Assembly (NCBI RefSeq): GCF_014646335.1
Contig: NZ_BMNG01000009.1
Location: forward strand, 62,001-126,000
Origin: Streptomyces lasiicapitis
Lineage (GTDB): Bacteria > Actinomycetota > Actinomycetes > Streptomycetales > Streptomycetaceae
DNA length: 64,000 bases
Direction: 5' to 3'
A program made the position numbers and the translations under genes. Positions 52,828-61,489 of the stretch are shown here, in pieces (within the stretch, counting starts at the first letter, position 1; the number at the start of each line of letters is the position of its first letter). A model generated the notes under the pieces. That model made no database searches. It was not told the DNA's origin and saw only the letters and a list, made by a program, of their open reading frames with translations.

Positions 52828-53703
52828 TCAGCCCTTGAGGCTGCCGGCGGTCAGGCCGCTCATGATGTGGCGCTGGAACACCAGGAAGATCACAAGAGTC
52901 GGCAGGGAGGCGATGACGAGGGCCGCGAGCAGCCAGTTCTCGGTGACGCTCGCGGCGAGCGAGTAGATCCCGACGTTGATCGTCTGCTTGCCGGGATCGG
53001 GCAGCGTGAGCATGGGCCAGAGGAAGTCCTTCCACACCCCGACCACCGCGAAGATCGACACGACACCGAGGATCGGCCGGGAGATCGGCAGGACCACCGA
53101 GCGCAGGGTGCGCAGCGGCGAGGCCCCGTCGATGGCGGCGGCGTCGAGCAGCTCGCGCGGGATCGAGTCGAAGAACCGCTTGAGCAGGAAGATGTTGAAG
53201 GCGTTGGTGACCGAGGGCAGCCAGATCACCCAGGGCGAGTTGACGAGGTTGCGCTCGACGATCGGCACGTCGAGGACGGTCAGATACTGCGGTACGACGA
53301 GGACGGTCGCCGGGATCATCAGGGTCACCAGCATCGCCCCGAGGATCACGTTGCCGAGCACCGGCCGCAGCTTGGAGAGTGAGTAGGCGGCCGCCACGTC
53401 GAAGACGAGCTGGAAGGCGAGGGCGCCGAGCGCGTAGTACAGCGTGTTGCCGAGCAGCCTCGCCAGGTCCATCACCCCCCACGCGTCGGCGTAGTTGCCG
53501 GGGTGGGCGTCCTTGGGCACGAGCGTGGGCGGGGTCTGCGCGAACTCCTGTGGTGACTTGAGGCCGCTGGTGACCATCCAGTACAGCGGCCCGATGAAGA
53601 CCAGCGTGAAGACCACCAGGACCAGGACGAAGGCCGTCCAGTAGAGGAACTTGCCGCGCGGGCGGGCTAGTTGGGCGGGGGAGATCAGGGTGCGTGTCGT
53701 CAT
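52828..53703 (-). CDS. ABC sugar transporter permease, MalG type
   Basis: 291 residues with six hydrophobic segments (first Y-W-T-A-F-V-L-V-L-V-V-F-T-L-V) and the cytoplasmic EAA loop L-L-D-A-A-A-I-D-G-A-S-P-L-R-T-L-R-S-V-V-L-P, where the nucleotide-binding subunit docks. The MalG-like C-terminus ends H-I-M-S-G-L-T-A-G-S-L-K-G, which is the standard ending of CUT1 family permeases. It follows the MalF-type gene by ten bases. No ATPase is encoded in the operon; in Streptomyces CUT1 importers commonly share the MsiK ATPase encoded elsewhere. Confidence 0.95.
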   Translation of the reverse strand: MTTRTLISPAQLARPRGKFLYWTAFVLVLVVFTLVFIGPLYWMVTSGLKSPQEFAQTPPTLVPKDAHPGNYADAWGVMDLARLLGNTLYYALGALAFQLVFDVAAAYSLSKLRPVLGNVILGAMLVTLMIPATVLVVPQYLTVLDVPIVERNLVNSPWVIWLPSVTNAFNIFLLKRFFDSIPRELLDAAAIDGASPLRTLRSVVLPISRPILGVVSIFAVVGVWKDFLWPMLTLPDPGKQTINVGIYSLAASVTENWLLAALVIASLPTLVIFLVFQRHIMSGLTAGSLKG

Positions 53704-53713
53704 GGGGGCTCCC

Positions 53714-54670
53714 TCACTCCTCGCTCACGCGGCTCAGCCGGACGTACGCCGCCGAGAACACGGCCAGCAGGACGAGCAGCACCAGGCCGAGCGCGGCGGC
53801 GCTGCCGTAGTTGTTGAAGGTGAAGGCGTACTGGTAGATGAGCTGGACGACGGTCAGGGTCGCGCCCTCCGGGCCCGCGCCGCCGGTCAGCAGGAACGGC
53901 TCCACGAAGACCTGCATCGTCGCGATGATCTGCATGAGCAGCATCAGCGAGAGGACGAGCCGGGTCTGCGGGATCGTGACGTGCCAGATCTTGCGGAGGA
54001 TCCCTGCGCCGTCGAGCTCGGCGGCCTCGTACAGCTCTCCGGGGATGCCCTGGAGTGCGGCCAGATAGATCAGGGTCGCGCCGCCCATGTTCATCCAGGT
54101 CGCGGCGATCACCACGGACAGCATCGCGGTGTCGGTGGACTGCAGCCACTGCTGGTCCGGCAGGCCCACCGCGCCGAGCATGCGGTTGAACAGGCCGTAG
54201 CCGGGGTCGTAGAAGTACTTGAAGAGCAGGACGGAGGCGACCGGCGGCAGCATCACCGGCAGATAGACGAGCAGCCGCAAATAGCCCCGGCCGTGCCGGA
54301 ATTCATTGAGCACGAGGGCGACGACGAACGGCACGACGAAGCCGAGGAGCAGCGCGAGCCCGGTGAACAGGAGGGTGTTGCGCCAGGCCTGCCAGAAGGC
54401 GGGGTCGTTGAAGATGTACGTGAAGTTGGACCAGCCCGCCCAGACGGTCGCGCCGTCCTCGCGCTTCTCGAACGCCAGGAAGAACTCCCTGACCATCGGG
54501 TACCAGGAGAAGAACGAGAAGCAGAGCACGGCGCCGACGAGGAAGCCGTGGGCGGTGAGATTGCGCTTCAGAGCCTGCCGGAACGCCGCGCGTTCCCGCC
54601 AGGGCCCCCGGCCGCGGGAGTCCGGGGCGGGCGGCGGCGCCTGCCGCTTCGACAGGGTGGGGGCCGACAC
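53714..54670 (-). CDS. ABC sugar transporter permease, MalF type
   Basis: 318 residues, about six membrane segments beginning L-T-A-H-G-F-L-V-G-A-V-L-C-F-S-F. The EAA loop reads E-L-Y-E-A-A-E-L-D-G-A-G-I-L-R-K-I-W-H-V-T-I-P. A charged, Pro-rich N-terminal tail of about 25 residues precedes the first segment. It lies nine bases after the binding-protein gene and ten before the MalG-type gene, so the three are one transport unit of the CUT1 family. Confidence 0.95.
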   Translation of the reverse strand: MSAPTLSKRQAPPPAPDSRGRGPWRERAAFRQALKRNLTAHGFLVGAVLCFSFFSWYPMVREFFLAFEKREDGATVWAGWSNFTYIFNDPAFWQAWRNTLLFTGLALLLGFVVPFVVALVLNEFRHGRGYLRLLVYLPVMLPPVASVLLFKYFYDPGYGLFNRMLGAVGLPDQQWLQSTDTAMLSVVIAATWMNMGGATLIYLAALQGIPGELYEAAELDGAGILRKIWHVTIPQTRLVLSLMLLMQIIATMQVFVEPFLLTGGAGPEGATLTVVQLIYQYAFTFNNYGSAAALGLVLLVLLAVFSAAYVRLSRVSEE

Positions 54671-54679
54671 GGTGTCCCC

Positions 54680-56116
54680 CTACTGGTTCGCCAGGATCTG
54701 ATTGACCTGTTTCTCGGCGGTGTCGAGGAGCTTGCCGGTGTCGGCGTCCTCGTTGGTGAGGACGGCCGACATGGCCGTGTCGAGCACCTTGTAGATCTCC
54801 TGCGCCTTGGGCGGTTCGGGCCTCCCCTGGACGGGGTCGGCGGTGAAGGCCTTGAAGTTCGCGACGGGCATGGTGGAGCTGGTGGCGCGGGCCTTGTCGT
54901 CGGCCGTCTTCGTCCGCCCGGTCCAGAAGTTGGGCTGCGGCAGGCCGACGGGCAGGCCGTCAGCCTTGGTACGGGCCCAGTCGAACTGGCCCTTGCCGGG
55001 GGTGAGGAACTTGAAGTTGATCCAGGCGATGGCGGCCTTGACCTTGTCCGACGAGACGCCCTTCTTGATCATGTAGTCGTTGCCGCCGTAGAGCGTGGCC
55101 TTCTGCCCGGGGATCGGCGCCATCCCGTAGTCCCCGTACTTGGCGCCGAGGTTCTGCACCATGTACGTGATGTCGTCGGGCGCGGCGATGAACATGCCGA
55201 GCTTGCCGGACGCCATCTGCTTCTGCAGGTCGCCCCACTTCAGCAGTTGCGTCTTGCCCATGCTGTCGTCGTCCCAGCGCATGGCCTTGAGGTTGTCGAG
55301 GATCTGCTTGCCGGTGCCGTTGTTGAAGTCGGCCTTCGTGCCGTCCTCGCTGACGATGTCGCCGCCGAGGCCGTAGGTGGTGGCGGTGAAGTGCCAGCCG
55401 CCGTTGTTGCCCGCGCTGTACTCGCCGAACCCGGCGACGCCGTCGCCGAGCGCCGAGATCTTCTTGGCCGCCGCGCGCACCTGTGCCCAGGTGGTGGGCG
55501 GCTTGTCGGGGTCGAGTCCCGCCTTCTCGAAGAGCGGGCGGTTGATGAGCAGGCCCATCGTGTAGTTGCTGTAGGGCAGGCCGTAGAGCTTGCCGTCCTT
55601 CTTCATCACGTCGAGGACGTCGGGGTCCATGTCGCCGAGCGCGGGCACGGTCCTGTCGTTGACGTACGCGCTGATGTCGGCGGCGCCGTCGTTGTCGAGG
55701 ACCTGCTGGAGATCGGTGAAGTACGTGTAGAACACGTCGGGTTGGGACTTGGCCTTGAGCATCGCCGTGAACCGGGGCGGCTCCAGGCAGGGGTCGGTCT
55801 GCTTGCCCTTGATCGTGACGTTCGGGTACTTCGCGTGGAACGCCTCGACGTCTTCCTTCCACTGCTTGAGCTCGGCCTTCTCGGTGGCCGGCGGCATGCA
55901 GTCGATGGTCAGCGTGACCTTGGTCCTCGGGTCCAGCGGGGAGCCCGCGTCGGCCGCGTCCGCGGCGTTGTCGTCGCCTCCGCCGTCGCTGCTGCTGGTG
56001 CCGCAGGCGGCGAGCGTGGTCAGGGCCAGTACGGAGGCGAGGGCGGCCGCGGTGGTGCGGCGGCGGGTGCGGGGACGGCGTGTCCCGGAGCTTCTCGGTG
56101 TCCCGGAGCTTCTCAT
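54680..56116 (-). CDS. ABC sugar-binding lipoprotein
   Basis: 478 residues from ATG 56116, the start that directly precedes a lipoprotein signal (R-R-T-T-A-A-A-L-A-S-V-L-A-L-T-T-L-A-A-C) and has AGGGG upstream; a longer reading to 56215 is rejected. After an acidic Ser/Gly/Asp linker the family 1 solute-binding fold follows (L-T-I-D-C-M, A-F-H-A-K-Y-P-N-V-T-I, W-A-Q-V-R-A-A-A-K-K, A-A-P-D-D-I-T-Y-M-V, A-A-I-A-W-I-N-F). It captures oligosaccharides outside the membrane and delivers them to the permease pair. It is the first gene of the operon; the leader upstream carries two inverted repeats. Confidence 0.95.
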   Translation of the reverse strand: MRSSGTPRSSGTRRPRTRRRTTAAALASVLALTTLAACGTSSSDGGGDDNAADAADAGSPLDPRTKVTLTIDCMPPATEKAELKQWKEDVEAFHAKYPNVTIKGKQTDPCLEPPRFTAMLKAKSQPDVFYTYFTDLQQVLDNDGAADISAYVNDRTVPALGDMDPDVLDVMKKDGKLYGLPYSNYTMGLLINRPLFEKAGLDPDKPPTTWAQVRAAAKKISALGDGVAGFGEYSAGNNGGWHFTATTYGLGGDIVSEDGTKADFNNGTGKQILDNLKAMRWDDDSMGKTQLLKWGDLQKQMASGKLGMFIAAPDDITYMVQNLGAKYGDYGMAPIPGQKATLYGGNDYMIKKGVSSDKVKAAIAWINFKFLTPGKGQFDWARTKADGLPVGLPQPNFWTGRTKTADDKARATSSTMPVANFKAFTADPVQGRPEPPKAQEIYKVLDTAMSAVLTNEDADTGKLLDTAEKQVNQILANQ

Positions 56117-56181
56117 CGGTGGACCCCTTTTGGGCAGTGCCACCGCCCGGGCGGGCAGGGCATGGCGGGAGCGGGGAGGCC

Positions 56182-56217
56182 CACAGCGCAGCGCTGTGTG
56201 GCGGCGCTTACTCAAGC
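56182..56217. promoter_or_regulatory. Two inverted repeats in the leader of the sugar operon
   Basis: CACAGCGC-a-GCGCTGTG (56182-56198) is a perfect 17-base palindrome 66 bases upstream of the binding-protein start, and GCTT-actc-AAGC (56206-56217) lies next to it. Further upstream CGCAA occurs at 56234-56238 and 56255-56259, two turns apart. These are candidate LacI-type operators or a leader hairpin controlling the transport and hydrolase genes. Confidence 0.55.
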
Positions 56218-56293
56218 ACCGCCAGCACAGGTCCGCAATATGTCGAGCGGAACTCGCAAATATTTGACAGTCGAGAGACGGATGGGCGTGTGG

Positions 56294-57304
56294 TCAGCCG
56301 CGTGCCGCCTGTGCCGTCGACCCCCGTACCACCAACTCCGGCTCGAACAAAAGCTCTTCGGACGGGGCCGCGCTCCCGGCGATCTGCAGGGTGAGGATCT
56401 CGACGGCGGCCCGGCCCATCGCCTCGATCGGCTGGCGGACCGTGGTGAGGGGCGGCTCGGTGCAGTTCATGAACGCCGAGTCGTCGAAGCCGACCACCGA
56501 GACGTCCCGCGGCACGTCGAGTCCGCGTCTGCGCGCCGCGCGCACCGCGCCGAGCGCGAGCGGGTCGCTGGCGCAGACGATGCCGGTGACCCCGGACTCC
56601 AGGAGCCGGGTCGCGGCCGCCTGGCCGCCCTCCAGCGAGAACATCGCCCGCGCCACCCGCTCGTCGGTGAGCGGCGCGCCCGCCGCGTCGGCGAGGGCAC
56701 GGGCCGCGGCCAGCTTGCGCTGCGAGGGCATGTGGTCGGCGGGGCCGAGCACCAGGCCGATGCGTTCGTGACCGAGCGAGACGAGGTGGCGCCAGGCCTG
56801 CTCGACGGCCACGGCGTCGTCGCACGACACCGCGGGGAAGCCGAGGCGCTCTATCGCCGCGTTCACCAGGACCACCGGGATGTTGCGCGCGGCGAGCAGC
56901 TTGTAGTGCTCGTGCGGCGCGTCCGCCTGCGCGTACAGACCGCCCGCGAAGACCACGCCCGACACCTGCTGCTGAAGCAGCAAGTCCACGTAGTCGGCTT
57001 CCGATACGCCGCCCTTGGTCTGCGTGCACAGCACGGGGGTGAGCCCCTGCTGGGCGAGCGAGCCACCGATGACCTCGGCGAACGCGGGGAAGATCGGGTT
57101 CTGCAGCTCCGGAAGCACAAGCCCGACGAGCCGCGCGCGCTCGCCGCGCAACTGCGTCGGACGCTCGTAGCCGAGCACGTCGAGGGCCGAGAGCACGGCC
57201 TGGCGGGTGGGCTCCGAGACGCCAGGCTTGTTGTTGAGCACCCGGCTGACCGTGGCCTCGCTGACCCCGACCTTCTTGGCCACTTGAGCAAGTCGTCGCG
57301 TCAT
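56294..57304 (-). CDS. LacI-family transcriptional repressor
   Basis: 336 residues. N-terminal LacI helix-turn-helix: L-A-Q-V-A-K-K-V-G-V-S-E-A-T-V-S-R-V-L-N-N-K-P-G-V-S. The core is the periplasmic-binding-protein-like effector domain with V-G-L-V-L-P-E-L-Q-N-P-I-F-P, G-H-E-R-I-G-L-V-L-G-P and P-R-D-V-S-V-V-G-F-D-D-S. It lies 177 bases upstream of, and in the same direction as, the ABC importer operon, whose substrate or breakdown sugar is the likely inducer. CGCAAG-type repeats at its own start suggest autoregulation. Confidence 0.96.
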   Translation of the reverse strand: MTRRLAQVAKKVGVSEATVSRVLNNKPGVSEPTRQAVLSALDVLGYERPTQLRGERARLVGLVLPELQNPIFPAFAEVIGGSLAQQGLTPVLCTQTKGGVSEADYVDLLLQQQVSGVVFAGGLYAQADAPHEHYKLLAARNIPVVLVNAAIERLGFPAVSCDDAVAVEQAWRHLVSLGHERIGLVLGPADHMPSQRKLAAARALADAAGAPLTDERVARAMFSLEGGQAAATRLLESGVTGIVCASDPLALGAVRAARRRGLDVPRDVSVVGFDDSAFMNCTEPPLTTVRQPIEAMGRAAVEILTLQIAGSAAPSEELLFEPELVVRGSTAQAARG

Positions 57305-57307
57305 GCA

Positions 57308-57343
57308 CGCAAGATTAGCGCAAGCCTTGCTATCCGCTTGCGC
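57308..57343. promoter_or_regulatory. Candidate LacI operator cluster
   Basis: CGCAAG occurs at 57308-57313 and 57319-57324 (11 bases apart) and its inverse CTTGCG at 57337-57342; GCGCAAG and CTTGCGC form an inverted repeat with a 12-base spacer. This lies immediately upstream of the LacI start and overlaps the 3' end of the NHL gene. Such CGCAAG/CTTGCG sites are typical of LacI-family operators in actinomycetes, and CGCAA also recurs before the importer operon. Confidence 0.65.
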
Positions 57344-58346
57344 GCCGCCATTTGCGCAGGCTCACCAGCTCGCGCGGCGGCGTGAGCCTGCTGCCGACCT
57401 CCGTGTACGACACCTCCGCGGCGTAGACGCTGCCTTCGGAGTCCACGGCGACGCTGTGCAGCCAGTTGAACTGCTCGGGCGCCTCGCCGGGGAGTTCGGC
57501 GCCGAAACGCGTGACCCGCCGCCCCTCCCGGTCGTAGATCTGGATCTTGTGTCCCAGGCCGGGAACGCCCCGCTGCACCGGCGCGGGACCCTGCTCGGCG
57601 ACGTACACGTGGGTGTCCGCGCCCCGGCCCGCGCACACGGCGACCGCCTTGTGGGCGTGCCAGGACGTGCGGAACGCGCCGTCCAGGGAGAAGACCTGCA
57701 CCCGGTGGTTCTCGCGGTCGCAGACGATCACCGCGTCGTCGCCGAACAGGGCGACGCCGTGCGGCAGGCTGAACCGGCCCTCGTCGGTGCCGGGTCCGCC
57801 CCAGGACATCAGGTGGGTGCCCCGGGCGTCGTAGCGGTGGATGCGGGAGTTGCCGTAGCCGTCGGACACGAAGACGTCGCCGGTGAGGGGCGATATCGCC
57901 ACGTCGGTGGGGCGGTTGAAGGGCTCGCCGCTCTGGAAGCCGGACGGGCGCCCGGTGCCCAGGGTGAGCAGGGTGTTGCCCTTGCGGTCGGTCTTGGTGA
58001 TCCGGTTGCCGATGTCGTCCACGAGCCAGAGGTGGTCCTCGTGGTCGACGGTGATGGCGTGCGCGCGCTGGAAGCGGCAGCCCTGCCAGCGCGGCATCGC
58101 GTTGCCGTAGGGGTCCTCGAACACCTCCGTCCCGGCGAACGGGGTGTCGTTGCCCCACATGTCGACGACGTGTCCGTCCCGGTCGAGGACAAGGACGGGC
58201 ATGTTGCCGCGGTTGAAGACGTAGACGCGGTCCTCGGAGTCGACGGCGACGGAGGTCGCCTCCTTCAGCCACACACCGTGCGGGATCCTGGCCCAGAAGG
58301 GCACGGGTTCGTACACGGTCGCATCGGTCGCGGGTCCGACAGCCAA
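57330..58346 (-). CDS. NHL-repeat beta-propeller protein
   Basis: 338 residues from TTG 58346, chosen because GGAGGA lies just before it. Repeated blocks such as A-T-S-V-A-V-D-S-E-D-R-V-Y-V-F-N-R, H-A-I-T-V-D-H-E-D-H-L-W-L-V-D-D, T-D-V-A-I-S-P-L-T-G-D-V-F-V-S-D-G-Y and H-S-V-A-V-D-S-E-G-S-V-Y-A-A-E are NHL repeats forming a six-bladed propeller, of the kind found in peptidyl-hydroxyglycine lyase and related scaffolds. The absence of a signal peptide makes it cytoplasmic. Function is unknown. Homologues often sit next to oxidative or sugar genes, but the sequence does not say which. It ends 26 bases before the LacI start. Confidence 0.87.
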   Translation of the reverse strand: MAVGPATDATVYEPVPFWARIPHGVWLKEATSVAVDSEDRVYVFNRGNMPVLVLDRDGHVVDMWGNDTPFAGTEVFEDPYGNAMPRWQGCRFQRAHAITVDHEDHLWLVDDIGNRITKTDRKGNTLLTLGTGRPSGFQSGEPFNRPTDVAISPLTGDVFVSDGYGNSRIHRYDARGTHLMSWGGPGTDEGRFSLPHGVALFGDDAVIVCDRENHRVQVFSLDGAFRTSWHAHKAVAVCAGRGADTHVYVAEQGPAPVQRGVPGLGHKIQIYDREGRRVTRFGAELPGEAPEQFNWLHSVAVDSEGSVYAAEVSYTEVGSRLTPPRELVSLRKWRRASG

Positions 58347-58418
58347 CGGTCCTCCCAGGACGGGCCGGCCCGGATCATAGGACGGCCGCCCCGCCCGGCG
58401 ACAGGGGGCGACGGCCGC

Positions 58419-59966
58419 TCACGGCGCCGCGTTCATCAGGTCCAGCGCGCTCTGCTGACGCGCCGCGTCCACCTTGTCCAGCGGGCCGTACCAGCGAAGC
58501 CCGTACTGGTGGAGCGCGTTGCGGTCGGCGGCGTACGCGGTGTCCGCCTGACGTTTGAGGTATGCGTCGTAGGGGCGGCCCGGCAGCGCGGCGTTCAGTT
58601 TGGCCAGGCCGCGCACATGGGCGCCCTTGAACGACGGCCCGTCGGCGCCGCAGTCACCCGACTCGCACGGATCGCGCAGGACGCCCGTGCCGGTGTGCAG
58701 CGAGGGGGCGGTGGTGGCGGCGTCGGCGATGCGGCGGGCCGCCGCCAGGGGCGCGGGGTCGCCGCTCGCGCGGTGCAGTTCGGTGAGGGCGCCGAGCAGC
58801 ACGCCCTGGTTGTAGGACCAGACGGCCTGGCCGTTGTTGCGGCAGGTGCCGAGGTCGATGCCGTCGTTCACCAGGTCCGAGCCGTTGACCATGCCCGTGC
58901 CCTGGAACCAGGACCAGCCCGCCCGCGCCCGCGCCAGATACGTGGTGTCGCCCGCGAGCCGGTTGTGGAGCGCCGCGTTGAGCTGGATGTAGAGGGAGTT
59001 GGCGATCGCGTTCTTGTACGTCTTCGCGGTGGACCACCACACTCCGCCGCCGCAGGTGTTGTCCCAGTACGCGGCCATGTGGTCGGCGTCGGCCCGCGCG
59101 GTGTCGAGATAGCGCCGGTCCCCGGTCAGGTCGTACGCCGCCACCCAGGCAAGGCCCCACCAGCCGGTGTCGTCGATGTAGTCGTTGCGGAACTGGCCCA
59201 GGTGCGCGCCGAGTTGGCGGTCGTAGGTGTGCGCGATGGCGTACCGGTAACTGCCCATCCCCGTCACGCGGATGTTGTCGACGACCGCGTGCAGGGCGTT
59301 GGCGGAGTTCCACCAGCCGGTGGTGGCGAACAGGCCGGTGCCGTTGTCGTACGACATCATCTGCGCGGTCGCCGCGGCGGTGCGCCGATTGCCCGCGTTC
59401 CAGGTCGTCCGGGCCCAGGCCGTGCAGGCGATGTCGGGGCGGTCGCCCGCCTTGCCGCAGGCCCGCAGCGCGCCCACGCCCCGGTTGTTCCAGTCGTCGA
59501 CGTTGTACATCTGCGTACGCCGGCCGCGCTGACCCGCGGGAACGGAGGTGAGGCCGAGCCTGCTGCCCGAACTCCAGGTCCGGCCGCCGTCGAAGGACCG
59601 GTCGAGCCACACCTGGTCCCCGGGGCTGCCGCTGCCGATCGAGGCCCAGCCCATGGCGTCCTCGTCGTCGAAGTGCAGGGTGATGTTCCGGGAGAAGAGG
59701 GTGGTGGAGACGGGGGTGCGGTCGCCGGGGGAGAGGGCGGGGTCGCGGGCGTCGCAGTGTTTGTTGCAGATGGGGGCTCGGGGCTGCTCGGGTTCCGGGG
59801 CGGGCGCTGTGGCCGCCGCCGGTGCCGCTGCCCTGGCCGCCGCGGGTGCCTCCGTCGTGGCCGCCGCCGGTGCCTCCGTCGTGGCCGCCGCGGGGGCGGA
59901 CGCCGTGCCTGCGACCATCAGCGACAACCCGAGCAACCCGGCCACGACTCCCGATCCATGCCTCAT
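58419..59966 (-). CDS. Secreted GH76-like alpha-1,6-mannanase
   Basis: 515 residues from ATG 59966, which overlaps the GH16 stop (ATGA). Signal peptide about 1-25 (V-V-A-G-L-L-G-L-S-L-M-V-A-G-T-A-S-A), an Ala/Pro/Thr linker with repeats, then a non-enzymatic region of about 90 residues, then the GH76 (alpha/alpha)6 barrel. The catalytic Asp pair is in Y-I-D-D-T-G-W-W-G-L-A-W, and further landmarks are C-G-G-G-V-W-W-S, K-N-A-I-A-N-S-L and W-S-Y-N-Q-G-V-L-L-G-A-L. GH76 enzymes cleave alpha-1,6-mannan backbones, mainly of yeast wall mannan or bacterial mannosides. With the GH16 gene it forms a wall-degrading operon. Confidence 0.9.
   Translation of the reverse strand: MRHGSGVVAGLLGLSLMVAGTASAPAAATTEAPAAATTEAPAAARAAAPAAATAPAPEPEQPRAPICNKHCDARDPALSPGDRTPVSTTLFSRNITLHFDDEDAMGWASIGSGSPGDQVWLDRSFDGGRTWSSGSRLGLTSVPAGQRGRRTQMYNVDDWNNRGVGALRACGKAGDRPDIACTAWARTTWNAGNRRTAAATAQMMSYDNGTGLFATTGWWNSANALHAVVDNIRVTGMGSYRYAIAHTYDRQLGAHLGQFRNDYIDDTGWWGLAWVAAYDLTGDRRYLDTARADADHMAAYWDNTCGGGVWWSTAKTYKNAIANSLYIQLNAALHNRLAGDTTYLARARAGWSWFQGTGMVNGSDLVNDGIDLGTCRNNGQAVWSYNQGVLLGALTELHRASGDPAPLAAARRIADAATTAPSLHTGTGVLRDPCESGDCGADGPSFKGAHVRGLAKLNAALPGRPYDAYLKRQADTAYAADRNALHQYGLRWYGPLDKVDAARQQSALDLMNAAP
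59845..59892. repeat. Two 24-base tandem repeats in the linker of the GH76 gene
   Basis: Units 59845-59868 and 59869-59892 are nearly identical and encode A-A-A-T-T-E-A-P twice on the minus strand, just after the signal peptide. This is a flexible linker of the sort that varies between strains. Confidence 0.85.
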
Positions 59967-61291
59967 GTGTTCAGTGTCCACTTCTGGTTGCCGCCGCCGG
60001 AGCAGCTCCAGATCTGTGTCGGTGTGCCGTCCGCCGGATTGTTGTCGAGCACGTCCAGGCATTTGTCGGCGGACAGGTTGACCACGTCGCGCGTCGCGGA
60101 GTTGTACGACCAGCGCTGGGCGCCGCTGCCGTCGCAGTCCCACAGTTGCACCCGCGTGCCGTCGCCGGTGCCGCCGCCGGCCGCGTGCAGGCACTTGCCG
60201 AGGGCGCGGACGGTGCCGTCGGTGCCCACGGTCCAGCGCTGGGCGCCGGACTGGTTGCAGGTGTACAGCTGCACGGGCGTGCCGTTGGCGGTGTTCGCGC
60301 CCGCCACGTCGAGGCACTTGCCCGCGAGTCCGGTGAGCGTGCCGGTGTTGCCACCTCCGCCCGAGCCGGTGAAACGTACGTAGTCGACGACGAGTTGCTG
60401 CGGGAAGACCGTCGAGCCGTCGGGGTCGCCGGGCCAGTAGCCGCCGACGGCCAGGTTGAGAATGAGGAAGAACGGCTTGTTGAACACCCACTGCCTGCCG
60501 CCGAGGTCGGCGGGCGTGCGGCGCTGGTAGACGTTGCCGTCGACGGACCACGTGATGGAGTCCGGCGACCAGTCCACGGCGAAGGTGTGGAAGGCGTCGG
60601 CGAACGCCTGCCCGCCCGGCAGGGAGTACGCGGCGCCGATGCCGCCGCTGCCCGAGTAGCCGGGCCCGTGGATCGTGCCGTGCACCGTCGAGGGCTCGAA
60701 GCCGACGTTCTCCATGACGTCGATCTCACCGCTGTTGGGCCAGCCGATCTGCCCGATGTCATGGCCGAGCATCCAGAACGCGGGCCACATGCCCTGGCCG
60801 CGCGGCACCTTCATGCGGGCCTCGACGTGCCCGTACGCCTGCGTGAACCTGCCCGCCGTGTTCAGCCGGGCCGAGGTGTACTCGCAACGGCCGTACCAGC
60901 ACTGGTAGTTGCCCGGGTTCTCGCGCCGCGCCGTGATGACGAGCTGGCCCTGCCCGTTGAGCGCGGCGTTCGCGTTCCCCGCCGTGTAGTACTGCCGCTC
61001 GTGGTTGTTGACGTTGTCGCCGGTCTCGGTCTGCCACTTGCCGCCGTCGACGGCGGACCCGGCGGGACCGTCGAAGTTGTCCTCGAAGGTGGCGGCCGCT
61101 CCCATGTCCCGCGGCTTCGGCTCGGCGGCCGAGGCCGGGGCGAGCCCGGGAGCGGTGACCAGGGCCGAGACCGTGAGGAGAACGGCCAGGCCGCCCCGGA
61201 GGGCGCGTCCGGGAGTCCGTGAGGAGAAGCGTCCGGGAGTCCGTAAGGAGCGAGCTGTCCGCAACGAGAGCGCGGAGCACCGTGAGGGCAT
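59963..61291 (-). CDS. Secreted GH16 beta-glucanase with ricin-type lectin module
   Basis: 442 residues; GAGGCGAG precedes ATG. Arg-rich long signal peptide (1 to about 55, hydrophobic G-G-L-A-V-L-L-T-V-S-A-L-V-T-A), GH16 jelly-roll about 65-310 with the catalytic W-P-N-S-G-E-I-D-V-M-E-N (nucleophile Glu, assisting Asp, acid/base Glu), M-W-P-A-F-W-M-L-G and D-W-S-P-D-S-I-T-W, then a Gly-rich linker and a CBM13/ricin B beta-trefoil about 318-440 with three Q-x-W blocks (A-Q-R-W, A-Q-R-W, N-Q-K-W). The GH16 motif without the beta-bulge Met insert fits endo-beta-1,3-glucanases (laminarinases). It would attack fungal beta-glucan and be translated together with the GH76 gene. Confidence 0.95.
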   Translation of the reverse strand: MPSRCSALSLRTARSLRTPGRFSSRTPGRALRGGLAVLLTVSALVTAPGLAPASAAEPKPRDMGAAATFEDNFDGPAGSAVDGGKWQTETGDNVNNHERQYYTAGNANAALNGQGQLVITARRENPGNYQCWYGRCEYTSARLNTAGRFTQAYGHVEARMKVPRGQGMWPAFWMLGHDIGQIGWPNSGEIDVMENVGFEPSTVHGTIHGPGYSGSGGIGAAYSLPGGQAFADAFHTFAVDWSPDSITWSVDGNVYQRRTPADLGGRQWVFNKPFFLILNLAVGGYWPGDPDGSTVFPQQLVVDYVRFTGSGGGGNTGTLTGLAGKCLDVAGANTANGTPVQLYTCNQSGAQRWTVGTDGTVRALGKCLHAAGGGTGDGTRVQLWDCDGSGAQRWSYNSATRDVVNLSADKCLDVLDNNPADGTPTQIWSCSGGGNQKWTLNT

Positions 61292-61365
61292 GAGACTCGC
61301 CTCGATCTCTGGGTCCGAGTGCTGGTCCGTACCTGTCTTCGTGTCTTCGTGGGCAGTGAAGCGGC

Positions 61366-61383
61366 TTGACGGGGTCGTGTCAA
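61366..61383 (-). promoter_or_regulatory. Inverted repeat and -35-like element upstream of the GH16 gene
   Basis: TTGAC at 61366-61370 and GTCAA at 61379-61383 form an inverted repeat with an eight-base spacer. On the minus strand TTGACA (61383-61378) is a fair -35; the best -10 at 17 bases (TTCACT) is weak. It may be both promoter and operator for the GH16-GH76 operon. Confidence 0.4.
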
Positions 61384-61489
61384 CGAGTCGAGTTCACGCC
61401 TTGGCATAAGCCGTACGACCCGCGCGGCGCCCACCCCGTACGGTCCAGCACCACGTGCCGTCCCCCGTGCGGCCCGCTGCAATGGACAG

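Noticed and set aside
56264..56269. TTGACA on the + strand between the LacI and binding-protein genes
   Set aside because: No + strand gene follows it; both neighbours read leftward, so it is not a promoter for them.
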